This document shows positions 23,501-32,737 of a stretch of 64,000 nucleotides of DNA, in pieces (position 1 is the stretch's first letter; each line of letters starts with the position of its first letter). A program made the translations under genes and the position numbers. Source of the DNA: Berberis thunbergii (taxonomy: Eukaryota; Streptophyta; Magnoliopsida; Ranunculales; Berberidaceae); NCBI GenBank assembly GCA_003290165.1, contig QNQO01006272.1:434001-498000 (forward strand). The letters are read 5' to 3'. The notes beneath the pieces were generated by a model. The model saw nothing but the letters and a program-made list of their open reading frames with translations. It was not told the DNA's origin and made no database searches.

Positions 23501-26500
23501 TTGTTTGTAACATGATCTTGCTTCTTGCGAAAGCGAGTCTGCTTAATAATAGGGTTGTACAAAAAACTCGATCAAAACGACAAATCGAACCGACGGTTCG
23601 GTTATATGCTGTAAACGGTTAGGTTTGGTTTGTTACTTGTCAAAACCGTTTATGTCAGTTCGGTTTTCGGCTTTCTAGTTTTATAACCCGAAAATAACTG
23701 AACCAATGCATATTATGTATTTTAAATGTTTTCTTTCAATCTAGGCAGTATTAAAAGCATTGATTGGTTTTGAAAAAAGGAAAATGGTTTTGAAAACAAA
23801 AGAAAATTAAGTGATTAGTGATATACATCTATTAAAAAAGGAAATCAATATTATTATGCTTGTGATGCGTGACAGATATTGAAAGACTACTTAGTATACG
23901 ATGTCTTCTCTTTCTTATTATCTCTCTTCTTCAACACCCTTTCTTCCTTTATCTTCCTCCTTCAACCCCCTTTCTACCTTCATCAACGTGTACTTGATTG
24001 AAGCAGTGACAATCCATAACAACGTGATAGTATAAAATTTTATCCAGGTTCATATGACCACAAACAAATAAGTAAAATGCATATTTTTTCTAGATCTAAA
24101 TGATTCTTCTTCTATACATCTTTAGATCTATAGATCTAGTTCACCTTCAGTCTTTTTTTTTAGATTTAGGGGCTTGTTATATTTACTGGGTTGCACACTC
24201 TTGTTATTTAAATCCGATTTTCCTTTTCTTTTCTTCATTTTCGAACAATCAAAGGGGTTTTCTCACTATCCTTCATGTTCAACAAGCTTTTGGAAACATA
24301 TCTTCTGCTAGATTTTGAAACCGATGAAATCAGCAAACCGATCTGAAATCGAATGACACGGTTTGGCTCAATTTCTGAAATCTTCGGATCGGTTTTGAAA
24401 ATTTGAAACAGAAAATTTCCGTTGCATCTGCGGTTTGTTCAAAGAACCGAACCGTTAGTTCGGTTTTCAACCCTACTTAATAACACGGTGATGAAATATT
24501 AGTATATTTATTAACTTAAAAGAAAAAAAGATGGATGCCGATGTTAGATTGATCGTGAAATATCTTATCAAGCAATGCACTCCAACCATCTTCCCTTAGT
24601 TTTTGGATTAATGGCTTTGTGGTTTTGACTAACTGTACAAAATTTTGATAATCTTGAGACTGAATTTGCGTAATTAGTTATTGGAATAATTTTTTTAACC
24701 ATGCAAAATAAAAATGAATTGATGCAATTTTATTACATCTGCATCTGCTATTTGCGAATAAGTGCATCCATCTTCTGTAATATCTCGTGGAATATTACAA
24801 GTTGCATCAAACATCTTTATCAGACTTCAATAATGGCTTTAGGGTATCTAGAAGGACATTCCTCTTTACATATGGCTTTATTCTCACTCACATGAGCCTT
24901 CTTTTAGGTTATACTACATCTTCTGAGTTGTCTTACTAACAAAAGAAAAAATTTAAAAAAACTCTTGATCTATGTAGAGGTTGTTTATTTGAGGCAATTG
25001 CGGAATGGTCTATTTTTGAAACTTAAAAACTCAAAAAAACCAAAAAAAAAAACTAACTGTCAATTTAGTTCCTCTTCACATGCAATTTGTGGCACGTGAG
25101 GAACGTGCTACCTGAAAATTCTACAGATCTAGGGTTTGGATGGTGGTGGCCAGAGGTGGTCTGCTAGCAGACCTAGCTTCATGAGGGGTGGGGGTGGGGG
25201 TGGGGGTGGTGTTGGCTGAATCAGGAAAAAGAAAGGTTGAATCTAGGTTTTCGGGGGGTGGTGGTTGTATCAGGAAGAGGAAAATTGAAGAAGATGAGAT
25301 GAGAAAGGGAAGAAGAAGAAGGCAATGCAAGGTTTTAATAAAGAGGTGCTAAATAGTAAGTTTTTCTTGGGATAAAAAGGAAAGAAAACTTTTTTGGGTG
25401 CTATTTAGACATTTTCTGTTATAAAATTAATGTAGTAACAATTATTTATTGTAGTATTCTTATTGCTGTCAAGTTTACTAGTGTTTTCCTTTGAGATGTG
25501 ATATTACTATTTTAACAAATAGTTTTACCGTTATTAACTATATTCTGTTTATGTTGCTTGACATCTGTTTGATGAATTTGGCAGACAGCAGGAATCCTGA
25601 CATGGGCGTTATTGTTAAAATGTCAAGTGTTGGTGCTAAGGTCAACTGTTCATTGTCTGTATCTGTTTTGTGTGATGCGAAAGGAGTTCAGGTATGATCT
25701 GCACTGACTCAATATTTTGTTCTGTTAGCTTATTACATATGATTCCTCAATGCTCCTTGACAGGGACCAAATTCAGTGCAGAAACTAGATACCTGTGACT
25801 ATGTGAGTGCATAGAATTGTGTTGTCTTCTCACAGTTCAGACAGATGCTTGCATGTAGTAAATTTCTTGGTCAGTACAAAATGTAATGTGTTTTTTACAG
25901 GCTACTGTGATAATGCATCCTTCTGGGTGTGCGAAGGTTGTATCTGTTCATGGAAGAGGGTGGGGGTGGTTTGGCACTCTTGTAACCATGTAACGTGTTC
26001 CTAGGCTCTGTAGCTTTTTAGTTTAAATTATCAAATTGCACCATTGTTGTTTCTTGTACAACTCTTTAGACCGACTGGTTTCTCTCTTTTCAGATGTTTT
26101 TGTCTCTTTGGAGCATATCTGCTTGTGGGTACTGTTTATCGTTATTTTGCTCTTGGAATTCGTGGTATAGAAGTAAGTTTTTCTACTCTTGAGTTTCTGC
26201 TCAGTAATCTATCCCTACTTATGCAAATCATCCATCCATCTCAAACATCCCTTTGCACTCCCTATAGACATCTTCATTTGCATTTGGGCGTTAAAATTTA
26301 AATTAGAATTGAGAAGATCTGGCTTCCTTTTGCTTTTCCATTTTTTTTTTTTAAATTTTTAATATTTTAATTTTTATAATAAGAGTTGCATGGTTATGGT
26401 AGATAAGTACTTGTTCATACATTTTTCATCCTTTCAGGTTGTTCCAAACGTGGAGTTTTGGATAAGCTTGCCCATAAGGACAAAGGTACCTTTTCCTGTT

Positions 26501-26831
26501 GTGATTTTGCTTCCATGCTTCATTACTTTTTCTTTTATATTCTAGTATACTACTACCTAGGAGATTTGACACTGCATATCCATGTCGGAAATTGGTGGTG
26601 GTATTGCATCGGTTAGAATGTTTGGAAGGAGACAAATATTCCTTGAATGGAAACGTATTGTCATAATGATAGCGATTTATAGGCATTTCACAATGATATG
26701 TTATCGCTAATGCTTACTGTATGGTTTTGGTTTTTGTTGTCCTCTTTCAGAGTTTTTTTGGATCTATAGTAAGAAGATTTAGAAGACCTTCTGAAGGCTA
26801 TCGTAGCTCCTATTCTCCAGTCAACTTTTGA
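5591..26831 (+). CDS. ATG27-like type I membrane protein with MRH domain, 11 exons
   Basis: Exons: 5591-5787, 19941-19983, 20697-20750, 21799-21862, 23056-23112, 25585-25691, 25764-25802, 25901-25989, 26094-26172, 26438-26485, 26751-26831. All introns are GT-AG, phases agree, and the joined frame is open for 285 residues. The first ATG precedes a hydrophobic signal segment (about residues 10-21). A luminal Cys-rich domain follows (about 35-200), with conserved-looking stretches [31 protein letters not shown] and [13 protein letters not shown]. One membrane helix lies at about 210-232 (after GWGWFG), then a short cytosolic tail ending YSPVNF. Family knowledge: plant homologues are annotated as Autophagy-related protein 27, related to mannose-6-phosphate-receptor-like cargo proteins cycling between Golgi, endosome and vacuole. 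The family call rests on recognition of these motifs, and a role in autophagy is inferred only by homology. Intron 1 is exceptionally long. Confidence 0.87.
6412..9070 (-). mobile_element. Degraded LINE (L1-type non-LTR retrotransposon)
   Basis: Reading on the minus strand gives LINE reverse-transcriptase blocks with many stops and frameshifts. 7891-7694 carries an ANQLK...LIANELIDS...[10 protein letters not shown] stretch (RT region before and at motif A). 7370-7159 carries [10 protein letters not shown] (the catalytic D-D block). 6734-6438 carries GWEKVC...[13 protein letters not shown] (downstream of RT). Around 8600-8800 short matches resemble the end of the endonuclease domain. A T-run at 6412-6420 on the + strand would be the 3' poly(A). 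The 5' limit is approximate. It is not functional. Confidence 0.72.
7040..7450. repeat. Tandem duplication, about 205-210 bp, inside the LINE
   Basis: Copy 1 (about 7042-7250) and copy 2 (about 7252-7450) share ATTACTGATTTCTGGTAATT through CTTATAAGCCTCTCACCAG with small differences. Copy 1 has an extra short repeat of ATACTGAAGAATT. The unit covers the RT catalytic region of the LINE. Confidence 0.85.
10269..11374 (+). mobile_element. Insertion with 9-bp direct duplication, possibly carrying a captured gene 5' end
   Basis: Identical 9-mers AAGTGGAGG lie at 10260-10268 and 11375-11383 and bracket 1106 bp that interrupt the pogo-like element. Nine bases is the usual target duplication of Mutator-like elements. 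Clear terminal inverted repeats are not visible, although both edges are rich in CCGAT/AATCGG words. Inside, 10420-10620 resembles a plant 5' leader and first exon: a purine-rich leader, an ATG at 10519, a short hydrophobic reading [13 protein letters not shown]..., and a possible donor AAAG|GTATGT near 10615. The origin of this piece is not recognised. Confidence 0.5.
11380..11740 (+). pseudogene. Tigger/pogo-like transposase C-terminal remnant
   Basis: In + strand frames the stretch [17 protein letters not shown] followed by a Lys/Gln-rich helix and [12 protein letters not shown] matches the acidic tail region of pogo-type transposases as I know them. Upstream residues are broken by stops and the DDE catalytic core is absent. 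It lies just inside the right end of the element bounded by TA duplications, which supports the assignment. Confidence 0.5.
12315..12560 (+). repeat. Tandem repeat, about 80 bp x 3
   Basis: Three consecutive units share CATCTTAATTGTTCTTTGAA ... GGAACAACAAAATATTTGTG ... CAAGTTTGATTCAA with increasing similarity to the right. They lie at the 3' end of the + strand LINE fragment. Confidence 0.75.
12660..14129. other. Intronic sequence, nothing recognised
   Basis: No convincing coding similarity or element termini were found here on either strand. The open frames seen around 13685-14000 overlap each other on opposite strands and have no recognisable motif. Confidence 0.5.
14130..14824 (-). mobile_element. 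LTR (3' LTR in minus orientation) of a gypsy-like remnant
   Basis: In minus orientation it starts TGATGCAGGAAGG and ends ...TTTTTCATATCA, so both ends are TG...CA. The bases just before it (minus strand) read GAACTCGATGACGAGTTC, like the pol-end/LTR junction of many plant chromovirus-type elements. Part of it (14618-14810) is repeated directly at 15453-15644. The LTR holds AACCCTAGAAA-rich repeats. Confidence 0.6.
14825..14926 (-). pseudogene. Short gypsy-like pol pieces next to the alpha-COP fragment
   Basis: Minus-strand reading directly after the alpha-COP piece gives [16 protein letters not shown], which resembles the linker just before gypsy reverse transcriptase. It is followed by [16 protein letters not shown], resembling the very end of a gypsy polyprotein. 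The intervening pol is missing, so this is an internally deleted element. Confidence 0.45.
14927..15474 (-). pseudogene. Coatomer subunit alpha (alpha-COP) gene fragment captured in an LTR element
   Basis: On the minus strand the reading contains [34 protein letters not shown] and, after a one-base frameshift near 15222, [20 protein letters not shown] and KEYVLGL. These are hallmark stretches of the C-terminal region of plant alpha-COP, the scaffold of COPI vesicle coats. The copy spans about 175 residues of a protein of about 1200, has no introns, and carries a stop after VLGL. Its first residues MLVILVF come from the adjacent LTR-derived repeat, so the LTR supplies an in-frame ATG. At its other end it is joined to gypsy-like sequence ([12 protein letters not shown]). 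It lies antisense within intron 1 of the ATG27-like gene. Confidence 0.85.
15453..15644 (-). repeat. Direct repeat of LTR sequence (partial second LTR)
   Basis: This is a near-copy of 14618-14810, from CAAATACTAAAATAACAAGC to AACCCTAGAA. The two copies flank the captured alpha-COP piece in the same orientation, consistent with a truncated 5' LTR. Confidence 0.85.
15645..18370 (-). mobile_element. Degraded LINE (L1-type)
   Basis: Minus-strand blocks appear in LINE order. 18319-18128 is the pre-RT linker. 17951-17754 reads [13 protein letters not shown] and [11 protein letters not shown]. 17147-16845 reads [16 protein letters not shown] (after the catalytic block). 16800-16588 reads [16 protein letters not shown] and [15 protein letters not shown]. 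16190-15930 reads [30 protein letters not shown] and TVDNLTRR, the C-terminal zinc-binding RT-associated domain. Stops and frameshifts separate the blocks. The endonuclease end is not seen, so it is probably 5' truncated, as LINE copies often are. Confidence 0.8.
18380..18560. mobile_element. Possible hAT-like fragment with ATATCCG words
   Basis: The stretch begins TAGGGTTGTTAGAAATATCC and carries GACGGATATG, ACGGATTTGGG and CATATCCACCC. These resemble the subterminal words of the element at 43458-44614. No matching second end or target duplication was found, so only a fragment can be proposed. Confidence 0.3.
18930..19385. repeat. Degenerate CCA/CAA-rich low-complexity tract
   Basis: About 450 bp are dominated by CCACCA, CACAACC and CATAGC words with periodic but imperfect spacing. 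Translation gives Thr/Pro/His-rich frames with no recognisable domain, so no protein is called. It lies near the 3' end of intron 1. Confidence 0.7.
20751..21798 (+). other. Intron 3 with TTA/TTG microsatellite
   Basis: The intron is bounded by CAG|GTACTA and TTGTAG|GAC. It holds a (TTA)n(TTG)n tract at about 21310-21350. It also holds an imperfect duplication of a segment starting GTTTAGGGTTAAGACAAT, at about 21527 and 21644. No transposon ends were recognised. Confidence 0.7.
23550..24475. mobile_element. Non-autonomous hAT-type element in intron 5, perfect TSD
   Basis: The ends are TAGGGTTGTACAAAA and TTTTCAACCCTA (inverted), flanked by identical 8-mers CTTAATAA at 23542-23549 and 24476-24483. 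The subterminal zones repeat GAACCG/CGGTTC words, for example GAACCGACGGTTCGG at the left and GAACCGAACCGTTAGTTC at the right. The AT-rich interior has no transposase. It sits between exons 5 and 6 of the ATG27-like gene. Confidence 0.87.
25185..25209 (+). other. G-quadruplex-forming motif in intron 5
   Basis: Four to five runs of 4-5 G separated by single T (GGGGTGGGGGTGGGGGTGGG...) satisfy the classical G4 rule with one-base loops. The G-rich strand is the sense strand, so the motif would be present in the pre-mRNA about 375 nt upstream of exon 6. Confidence 0.75.
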
Positions 26832-27370
26832 GCAAACCACGTCCCTTGTCAAAATTCTTTTTATATGTTTCTGTTACGAAGGACCAATTCTTTTATAATC
26901 AGCTGGTCACGCAAGCAAGCAAAATGTTCATATGCAATGTTCTTCATGCCCGATTTCTTGATCCAGAAAGCAAAATTGACATCTTTGCAGAGTGGCTAAC
27001 AGTTGACATTGTTTTTCGTGGTCTGTACCGTACACAAGATTTGTTGTATCGGTCTATATTTAGCTGGGGTCATTATTAGATAAGAGCCTAAGACACGAAA
27101 GTCGCAAAAAGTTTTAAGTGCCTTTTTCTATCATGCATTGGTTGTATTACAAAAGACGACCACTTTGTTTAACAATACCAATATAGTTTCAGTGTTATAT
27201 TTCAAACTGTATAAAAAATGTTGGGTTCATATTACATATGATTGGTGATATTTGCTACGTATGATGACAGACTGGTGAGAGACTTGAATAAGAGCTTTGC
27301 CTATTTCTTTCCTGGATAACAATCCAAGCGACCTTGATTTGGAAAATATGATAATAACAAGGGCTTGTCT
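26832..27370 (+). other. 3' untranslated and downstream region of the ATG27-like gene
   Basis: The sequence after the TGA at 26829-26831 is unique and AT-rich. A weak poly(A)-signal-like TATAAAAAATG occurs near 27208, but no canonical AATAAA lies close to the stop. No transposon ends are recognised before the foldback at 27371. Confidence 0.4.
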
Positions 27371-27467
27371 AACGGGCAAGGGAGGGGGGGGTGGAACCCT
27401 CCACCCCCTTGAGATGTGTGCATGTGCACATCTCGAGGGGGATGGAGGGTCTCCTCTCTCGCCCGTT
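27371..27467. repeat. 97-bp foldback (miniature inverted repeat)
   Basis: The outer arms are AACGGGC (27371-27377) and GCCCGTT (27461-27467). The inner arms are ACCCTCCACCCCCTTGAGAT and its near-complement ending GGGGGATGGAGGGT (27396-27450), with a centre around TGTGCATGTGCACA. GC content is far above the surroundings. Confidence 0.75.
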
Positions 27468-27488
27468 TCCTCGCCAATTAGAATTCCC

Positions 27489-27534
27489 CTAATAATAATA
27501 ATAATAATCGATGATGATGATGATAATGATGATG

Positions 27535-27605
<71 letters not shown>
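27489..27605. repeat. (AAT)n/(GAT)n microsatellite, left half
   Basis: This is almost pure AAT repeat with a GAT-rich start. It abuts the hAT-like element at 27606, and the tract resumes on its other side. Confidence 0.95.
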
Positions 27606-28235
27606 TAGTGTTCTAAAAAAGGCTAGCCGGTGGGCGGGCGGCCAGCAGGTGCCTAGCCCCTAGGAGCCTAGACATCACTTAGACGGTTTTAGGTTTTGTA
27701 TTATGACTTTAATAATTTACAAAAGTCAAGTATAATACTTTATCAATTACATCCAATTTAATGTCAAAATACATGTGCAAAATTTAAAAAAAATGAAAAG
27801 TTAACAATCATGAACAAATTTAGTAAAACTCAAATACTGAAATTGGTTATGATGGGTACTTTATACAAAGTTGAATTTGTGGACAAATATCCAAACCTAC
27901 TCTTTTATTTTTCTTCAAATTGCATTAATGACCTAAGCCATGTTTGATAAAATCTATATTACTAAAATTGGTACCAGCAGATCCTTCGAGAATTCCATTA
28001 AATAATCATCCTCTGCTACATTCAGACATATACTGAATAAAAAATAATTAAATTATTTCTTTCCAAAAAAAGGAAAAGAAAAATAAAATAAGAACACAAT
28101 CAACCTTATTAAAAAAAAAAAACCCACCTAGACCACCTAGACCCACCTAGGCGCCTACCTGATTTTTCACCCCGCCCAACCATTAATCTGGGTATTTCTT
28201 TAACACCTAGCGCCTAGGCCATTTTTAGAACATTG
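27606..28235. mobile_element. hAT-like element inserted in the AAT microsatellite
   Basis: The left end TAGTGTTCTAAAAAAGGC and the right end (minus strand) CAATGTTCTAAAAATGGC are inverted repeats. The flanking 8-mers are ATAATAAT and ATAATGAT (one mismatch, inside repeats, so weak evidence). The subterminal zones repeat CCTAG words (GTGCCTAGCCCCTAGGAGCC at left; CACCTAGGCGCC at right). There is no transposase. Confidence 0.65.
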
Positions 28236-28265
28236 ATAATGATAATAATAATAATAATAAAAATA

Positions 28266-28308
<43 letters not shown>

Positions 28309-28311
28309 TAA
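28236..28311. repeat. (AAT)n microsatellite, right half
   Basis: This continues the tract seen at 27489-27605 after the hAT-like insertion. It borders the downstream end of the endogenous pararetrovirus. Confidence 0.95.
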
Positions 28312-28536
28312 TTGCAACCCAGGGAGTCAAGATAATACAATTCAAAAACATGATATGCAAAATATCAAGAAAAATAAAGAAGAGAAACAATAGCCAATTA
28401 TATAGTAACAATGCTGCAACTAAGGGTCCACCAGAGTTGTTATACAGGTAGTTTCGGCCAAATAGATTATACAGTTAGAATGAAGTAAACAACGAAGATT
28501 GTAAATTGAAAATACTTTATTTATTAATAAGATGAC

Positions 28537-30168
28537 TTACATGATAAGAGACTTGGAAGAAGATAATAAGCACATTGAGTCAAGAAGAAGAAGAAGATCA
28601 CAAACAAGCACATTTGAAGAAAGAGATACATTCTTCTTAGCAGAGTTATGCTTAAATACTAAAAAGGAAGGATGCAGTGGTAGTGTCATGATTGAGATAG
28701 ATTGTTGAGTTGGCCTTGCATAATTGAGTTGTTGAGCTGGTATGGTTGTTGGTTGAATAGACAAACTGTCTTTGTTGCTTTGTGAATAATTGAGAAGCGT
28801 TTTTTGAGTGCGGGCACTGTTGAGGATGCTTTTCTTTTGGAAAAGTTATTGACTTCTTGTGGAGTTGGAGGATGCTTTATTGAGACTGGGAGCTTATGGG
28901 GAACATACTTGATTGTTGCTTTTACTTTTGTAATAATTGGCTGGTAGAAAGAATTTTTGTTTTGGCTAAAAGATACCAAAACAATCATCTTCATTGTCGG
29001 CAGGAACTGTATTGTCGTTAGGAACTGTAGGTTCATCTTCATCATCAGAGTTATCTGAAGAGCATACCTGAGATAAGATTTCAATAAATTGGGCTTTGGA
29101 TGGAAATCCTTTGAGTTGTTGTTTGAGTAATTTTGACTTCGAGAGTGGCTGTGAACTTGGACGTGAAACATTGTGCATGGAGCTTGAACTTGGACGGAGC
29201 AATTATGAAATTGTTTGCTTGGTAACATGAGAATGATCAAATTGAGACCACCACTTGACTTTAAAACGACGACATACCATAATGGAGCTTGATCAGAATG
29301 AAAAGAGTGTGGAATGGATGTTGAAAGATAATCCCAACAACAAATTCATGCAAGATTGAATTTGACAAAGAACCATGTAGATGGTACTTGTTGTACTGGA
29401 GGGTTTGGGCCTTTGAACATTGATTTGAAGAGTTTCCATCCTTCTAAGATAGAAGGTGGAAGAATGTCTTGGACTGGGCCATAGAAATTCCACCAATTAT
29501 GTTGGAACCACAATTGAAGGTTTTGAGATGAAAATTTCTTGCAGAAAAGGAAAAAACAGGAATGAGAACACTTGGGTGTGGAGAGCAGGAAGGCTCTAAA
29601 CCAAGTTTGTTTGTAATCATGTGGTAGTTGAAAGAAGAAGGATTGTAATTATGAGAAAATTTCTTATAAGTGATAAGAGTTTGTTTCCAATCTTGAGGAG
29701 ATAGAATTTTGAGAATTTGACATTTCAAATGAGTTATCTTGGCTGGATTAGAGGGATCTTTGTGATGGGTAATTAATACTTAATCAGTATCAACTAAGAT
29801 GTATTCGTAGAATCACAAATTTTGAGATGATTGGCTTCATCAAATGGGGATCTTGGATCAAAATTTTGTTTTGCTGTGATATTGTGGTCATATATTCCAG
29901 GGTATAGATATGGTTCAAGTAACATTATTGGTACAAGGTTTGGTTTTGTAATGTATGAGTTTGAGGGTTTTGAAGGAGGTTTGCTAAGAGGTTTCATTGT
30001 AGAATGGGTTTCTTCTTTGGATAATGGGGAGTAAGGATTTGTAATAGCCAAGGCATAAGAAATTGGTGAGATTGGTGGTTTTGTAGGAGCAAACTTCATT
30101 TCATATTGAGATTTTGATTGAGGTTGAGGCGAAGAAGGAGGTCTAGAAGAAAAAGCTTGAGAGCTCAT
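28537..30168 (-). pseudogene. Pararetroviral ORF2, unknown function
   Basis: The ATG overlaps the stop of the RNase H ORF as ATGA (30165-30168 on the minus strand). The first 124 residues are Ser/Pro/Lys-rich. After a stop at about 29794, further minus-strand open segments follow in shifting frames: 29728-29444, 29496-29293 and 29240-28686, the last rich in Ser, Lys and Gln. A poly(A)-signal-like AATAAA lies near 28518. No domain is recognised. Its position matches the second ORF known in florendoviruses, whose role is not established; a transactivator-like protein is another possibility. Confidence 0.5.
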
Positions 30169-30827
30169 TTTTGTAAATACTCTCTTGTGAGGAAATCAGG
30201 CAAAGAATTGGACTCTCCTTTTATATACTCAATTTGGAAATCAAAGGTGGACAAAAGACCTTGCCATCTTGCAAATATCTGTTTGGACATAAGATTCTTA
30301 ACATAATTTTTCAAAATATCTTGAGCTGATTTGCAATCAATGCGTAATAAAAATGGTTTATTGATTAAATCATCTTGAAATTTCATGATGCATAAAAAGA
30401 TTGAAAACATTTCTTTTTTGATAATAGAATATTTAGATTGGGTTTCATTCCAAATACCAAAATGGAAATGAACCAGCTGGACAGACATGAAATTTTCAGC
30501 TTTTTGCTTAAGAATACCCCCATACCCGACATCTGATGCATCGGTCTCAACAATTCTGAATGCAGCATGATCAGGGATACCAAGACAGGGAAGACTTTTA
30601 ACTTGGGATTTAACTTGTCTGACAATTTGGGTATGAAGAGAAGACCAAGGATTTGGATTCTTTTTGAGTCTATCAAACAGAGGTTTGATCAAGATGCGTA
30701 AATTTTTATAAAATTCAGAAACATAGTTTAGGCTACTTAAAAATCTTTGTAATTGATTTTTATATTTAATTTCATCTGGAAATGTATCTGCAAATTCGAT
30801 TTCCCTATTAATAGGTGTAAGTTCCAA
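30165..30827 (-). pseudogene. Pararetroviral RT thumb and RNase H region
   Basis: This 220-residue open segment contains the RT connection (FLSSLNYVSEFYKNL near residue 29) and an RNase H domain. All four acidic positions are visible: D96 (ETDASDVGYGG), E139 (KKEMF), D164 (RIDCKSAQ) and D211 (SLPDFLTREY). RNase H removes the RNA template during reverse transcription. The segment ends with a TGA overlapping the next ATG. It is the best preserved part of the viral fossil; a frameshift near 30820 separates it from the RT catalytic segment. Confidence 0.85.
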
Positions 30828-31403
30828 AATGAATTTTGTGACCTAAAAATCTAACACTAGTTTGAAATAAATCAATTTTTGTGGGAGATAAAACCAAACC
30901 ATTAGATTTGATAATTTGATAAAATTGGTACAAGTGTTTCCAATGTTCATCCAAAGTTTGGGAAACAATTAGCATATCATCTATATACAGAATTGAGAAG
31001 TGGGTAAAAGGAGTAAGAATATCATTCATAATGTTTGAAATTCAGACGAAGCATTTTTAAGTCCGAATGGCATAATAGTCCATTCATAATGGCCAAATGG
31101 GACATTAAAAACTGTTTTATAACGATCTTGACGATGGATTTGGATTTGCCAGAATCTAGATTTAAGATCAAATTTTGAGAAAATGGTAGCTTGATGTAAG
31201 CGTTTGATAAGGTCGCATTTGTTTGGAATAAGGTATCTAATCTATTGTAAAGCTTCATTAAGGGGTTTGTAGTTAATTACAAACCTTAGTGATCCTCTTT
31301 CTAATTCAGCAGCTTTGCGAACATAAAAAGCATAACAACTCCAAGGAGATTTTCTTGGGGTAATCAATTTTTTAGAAATTAAATCTTGATTTTCTTGCTT
31401 ACA
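30808..31403 (-). pseudogene. Pararetroviral reverse transcriptase, C-terminal part, cut by the gypsy insertion
   Basis: The minus strand from the gypsy junction at 31403 reads through conserved RT blocks. YIDD is intact (codons at 30976-30987, within LYIDDMLIVS), followed by FLGHKI. Stops and frameshifts near 31243, 31030 and 30820 break the frame. The N-terminal part lies on the far side of the gypsy element at 40702-41050. Confidence 0.82.
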
Positions 31404-31408
31404 GTATT

Positions 31409-32619
31409 TGATGTGTTGCATATTCTCTTAAATTTTACCACATTTTTACCTCTAGAATTCACTCAAATTCTAGTTGTTTTTGTTGGGTTTAGGCCTCATT
31501 GCTTGTCATGTATATTTTATTTCAGATTTGATGAGATTAATGAAGCCCAATCTTCTTGGCCAAGTCTGTCACACTCAAGAAGCTGCTTTAATCAAGTCCA
31601 TTACTACAACCCACATTAACTCAAAATACAAAGTTTTAGTGGCAGCATAAACAACAACTTGGAGCCCTGATTTTACTTAAAAGAAGAATGGAACAATTGT
31701 TCTTTGAGTGGAAATTCAAAAATTGGGTGGTTGCTATTGCCTCAAATTGGTGGTTTTTTAGTTTTTGTACAGAAATGAGAAAAACAAAAAGGAGAGGATA
31801 AAAGAAAAGAAACAAAGAGAGAGTAGAGAACAAGAAATGAAGGAGATAGTGGAGATCTAGGTGCTACAATTTAGTCAAGCCTCACCAACATCCCTCAGTT
31901 TGATCTTTTCTACTCCCTAACTCAAATTATGTTGAACTTTTCTGTTATAAGTTTAATTTCCAGCATGAACTAAGTTATTTCATTCTAGGGAAACGATGTA
32001 TTCTAGTCTCAAATTGTGTTTGTTTTCGTAATGTTTGTTTAAAATAAATTCCTACTTTGTTTGTTCGAATTATTCTTCGCTTATTGCTTCTAATTGACTG
32101 GCCATTAATTAGATGAATTGGATCTTGTGATTTGCTTTCGAAAGAGAGAATTATAAGATAGACCTTTGGATAATTCAACATAGGCAATTATAGTGATTGA
32201 AAGACTTATAAGAACCTATGTAGAGAATAGCCAATCTTAATGCATTCTTATTTATCAAATTGCAAACTCTTTTCTGAAATGATTTCCAATAATAGTTTCA
32301 ATAGACTATCGAAAGAGGCTATTGGAAAAGTTGGGAGTTTTTGCTAACAAACTTGTAGGCTTATTTATTAGATGATAATAGCATAGTGAGGGACTAGAAG
32401 TATCGATTTCCTAGAATTTTCTTATCGATTCAATAATCAAACATCTATATTTATTTCATTTGATTCATTATTATAGATTTCAAAAGCAACTTAGTGACTT
32501 TTCTAAATAAAATTAAGATTAATATTAATTTGATACTTGTTAAAAAGTGAATTATACTCTTTCTTATCACTTTACTATAAAACTACGATACTGTGCACTT
32601 GCAGTTTTGCACCAACTTA
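31409..32619 (+). repeat. 5' LTR of the Athila-like element
   Basis: It starts TGATGTGTTGCATATTCTC. It is near-identical to 39475-40696 but lacks about 17 bp (CAATCCCTGAGGACGAT) found in the 3' LTR at about 40617. About ten differences are visible in the first 240 bp. The right edge is placed just before the PBS spacer and is approximate. Confidence 0.9.
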
Positions 32620-32626
32620 GGAGTTT

Positions 32627-32644
32627 TGGCGTCATTGCCGGGGA
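32627..32644 (+). other. Primer binding site, tRNA-Asp type
   Basis: TGGCGTCATTGCCGGGGA follows the 5' LTR after a short spacer. It fits the 3' end of plant tRNA-Asp with two mismatches at positions 6 and 8, judged against the usual TGGCGCCGTTGCCGGGGA form. Confidence 0.75.
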
Positions 32645-32737
32645 CTGAATTAATTTCATTTTTTTTGCCAATATATTCAGTCTTGATTTTAATTTAGGAA
32701 ATTTTTATTAAAAAAATTTAGGTGTATTTTGCATTGG

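Noticed and set aside
27297..28451. Open frames with long Asn or Leu runs
   Set aside because: They are translations of (AAT)n microsatellites and cross transposon ends; no gene.
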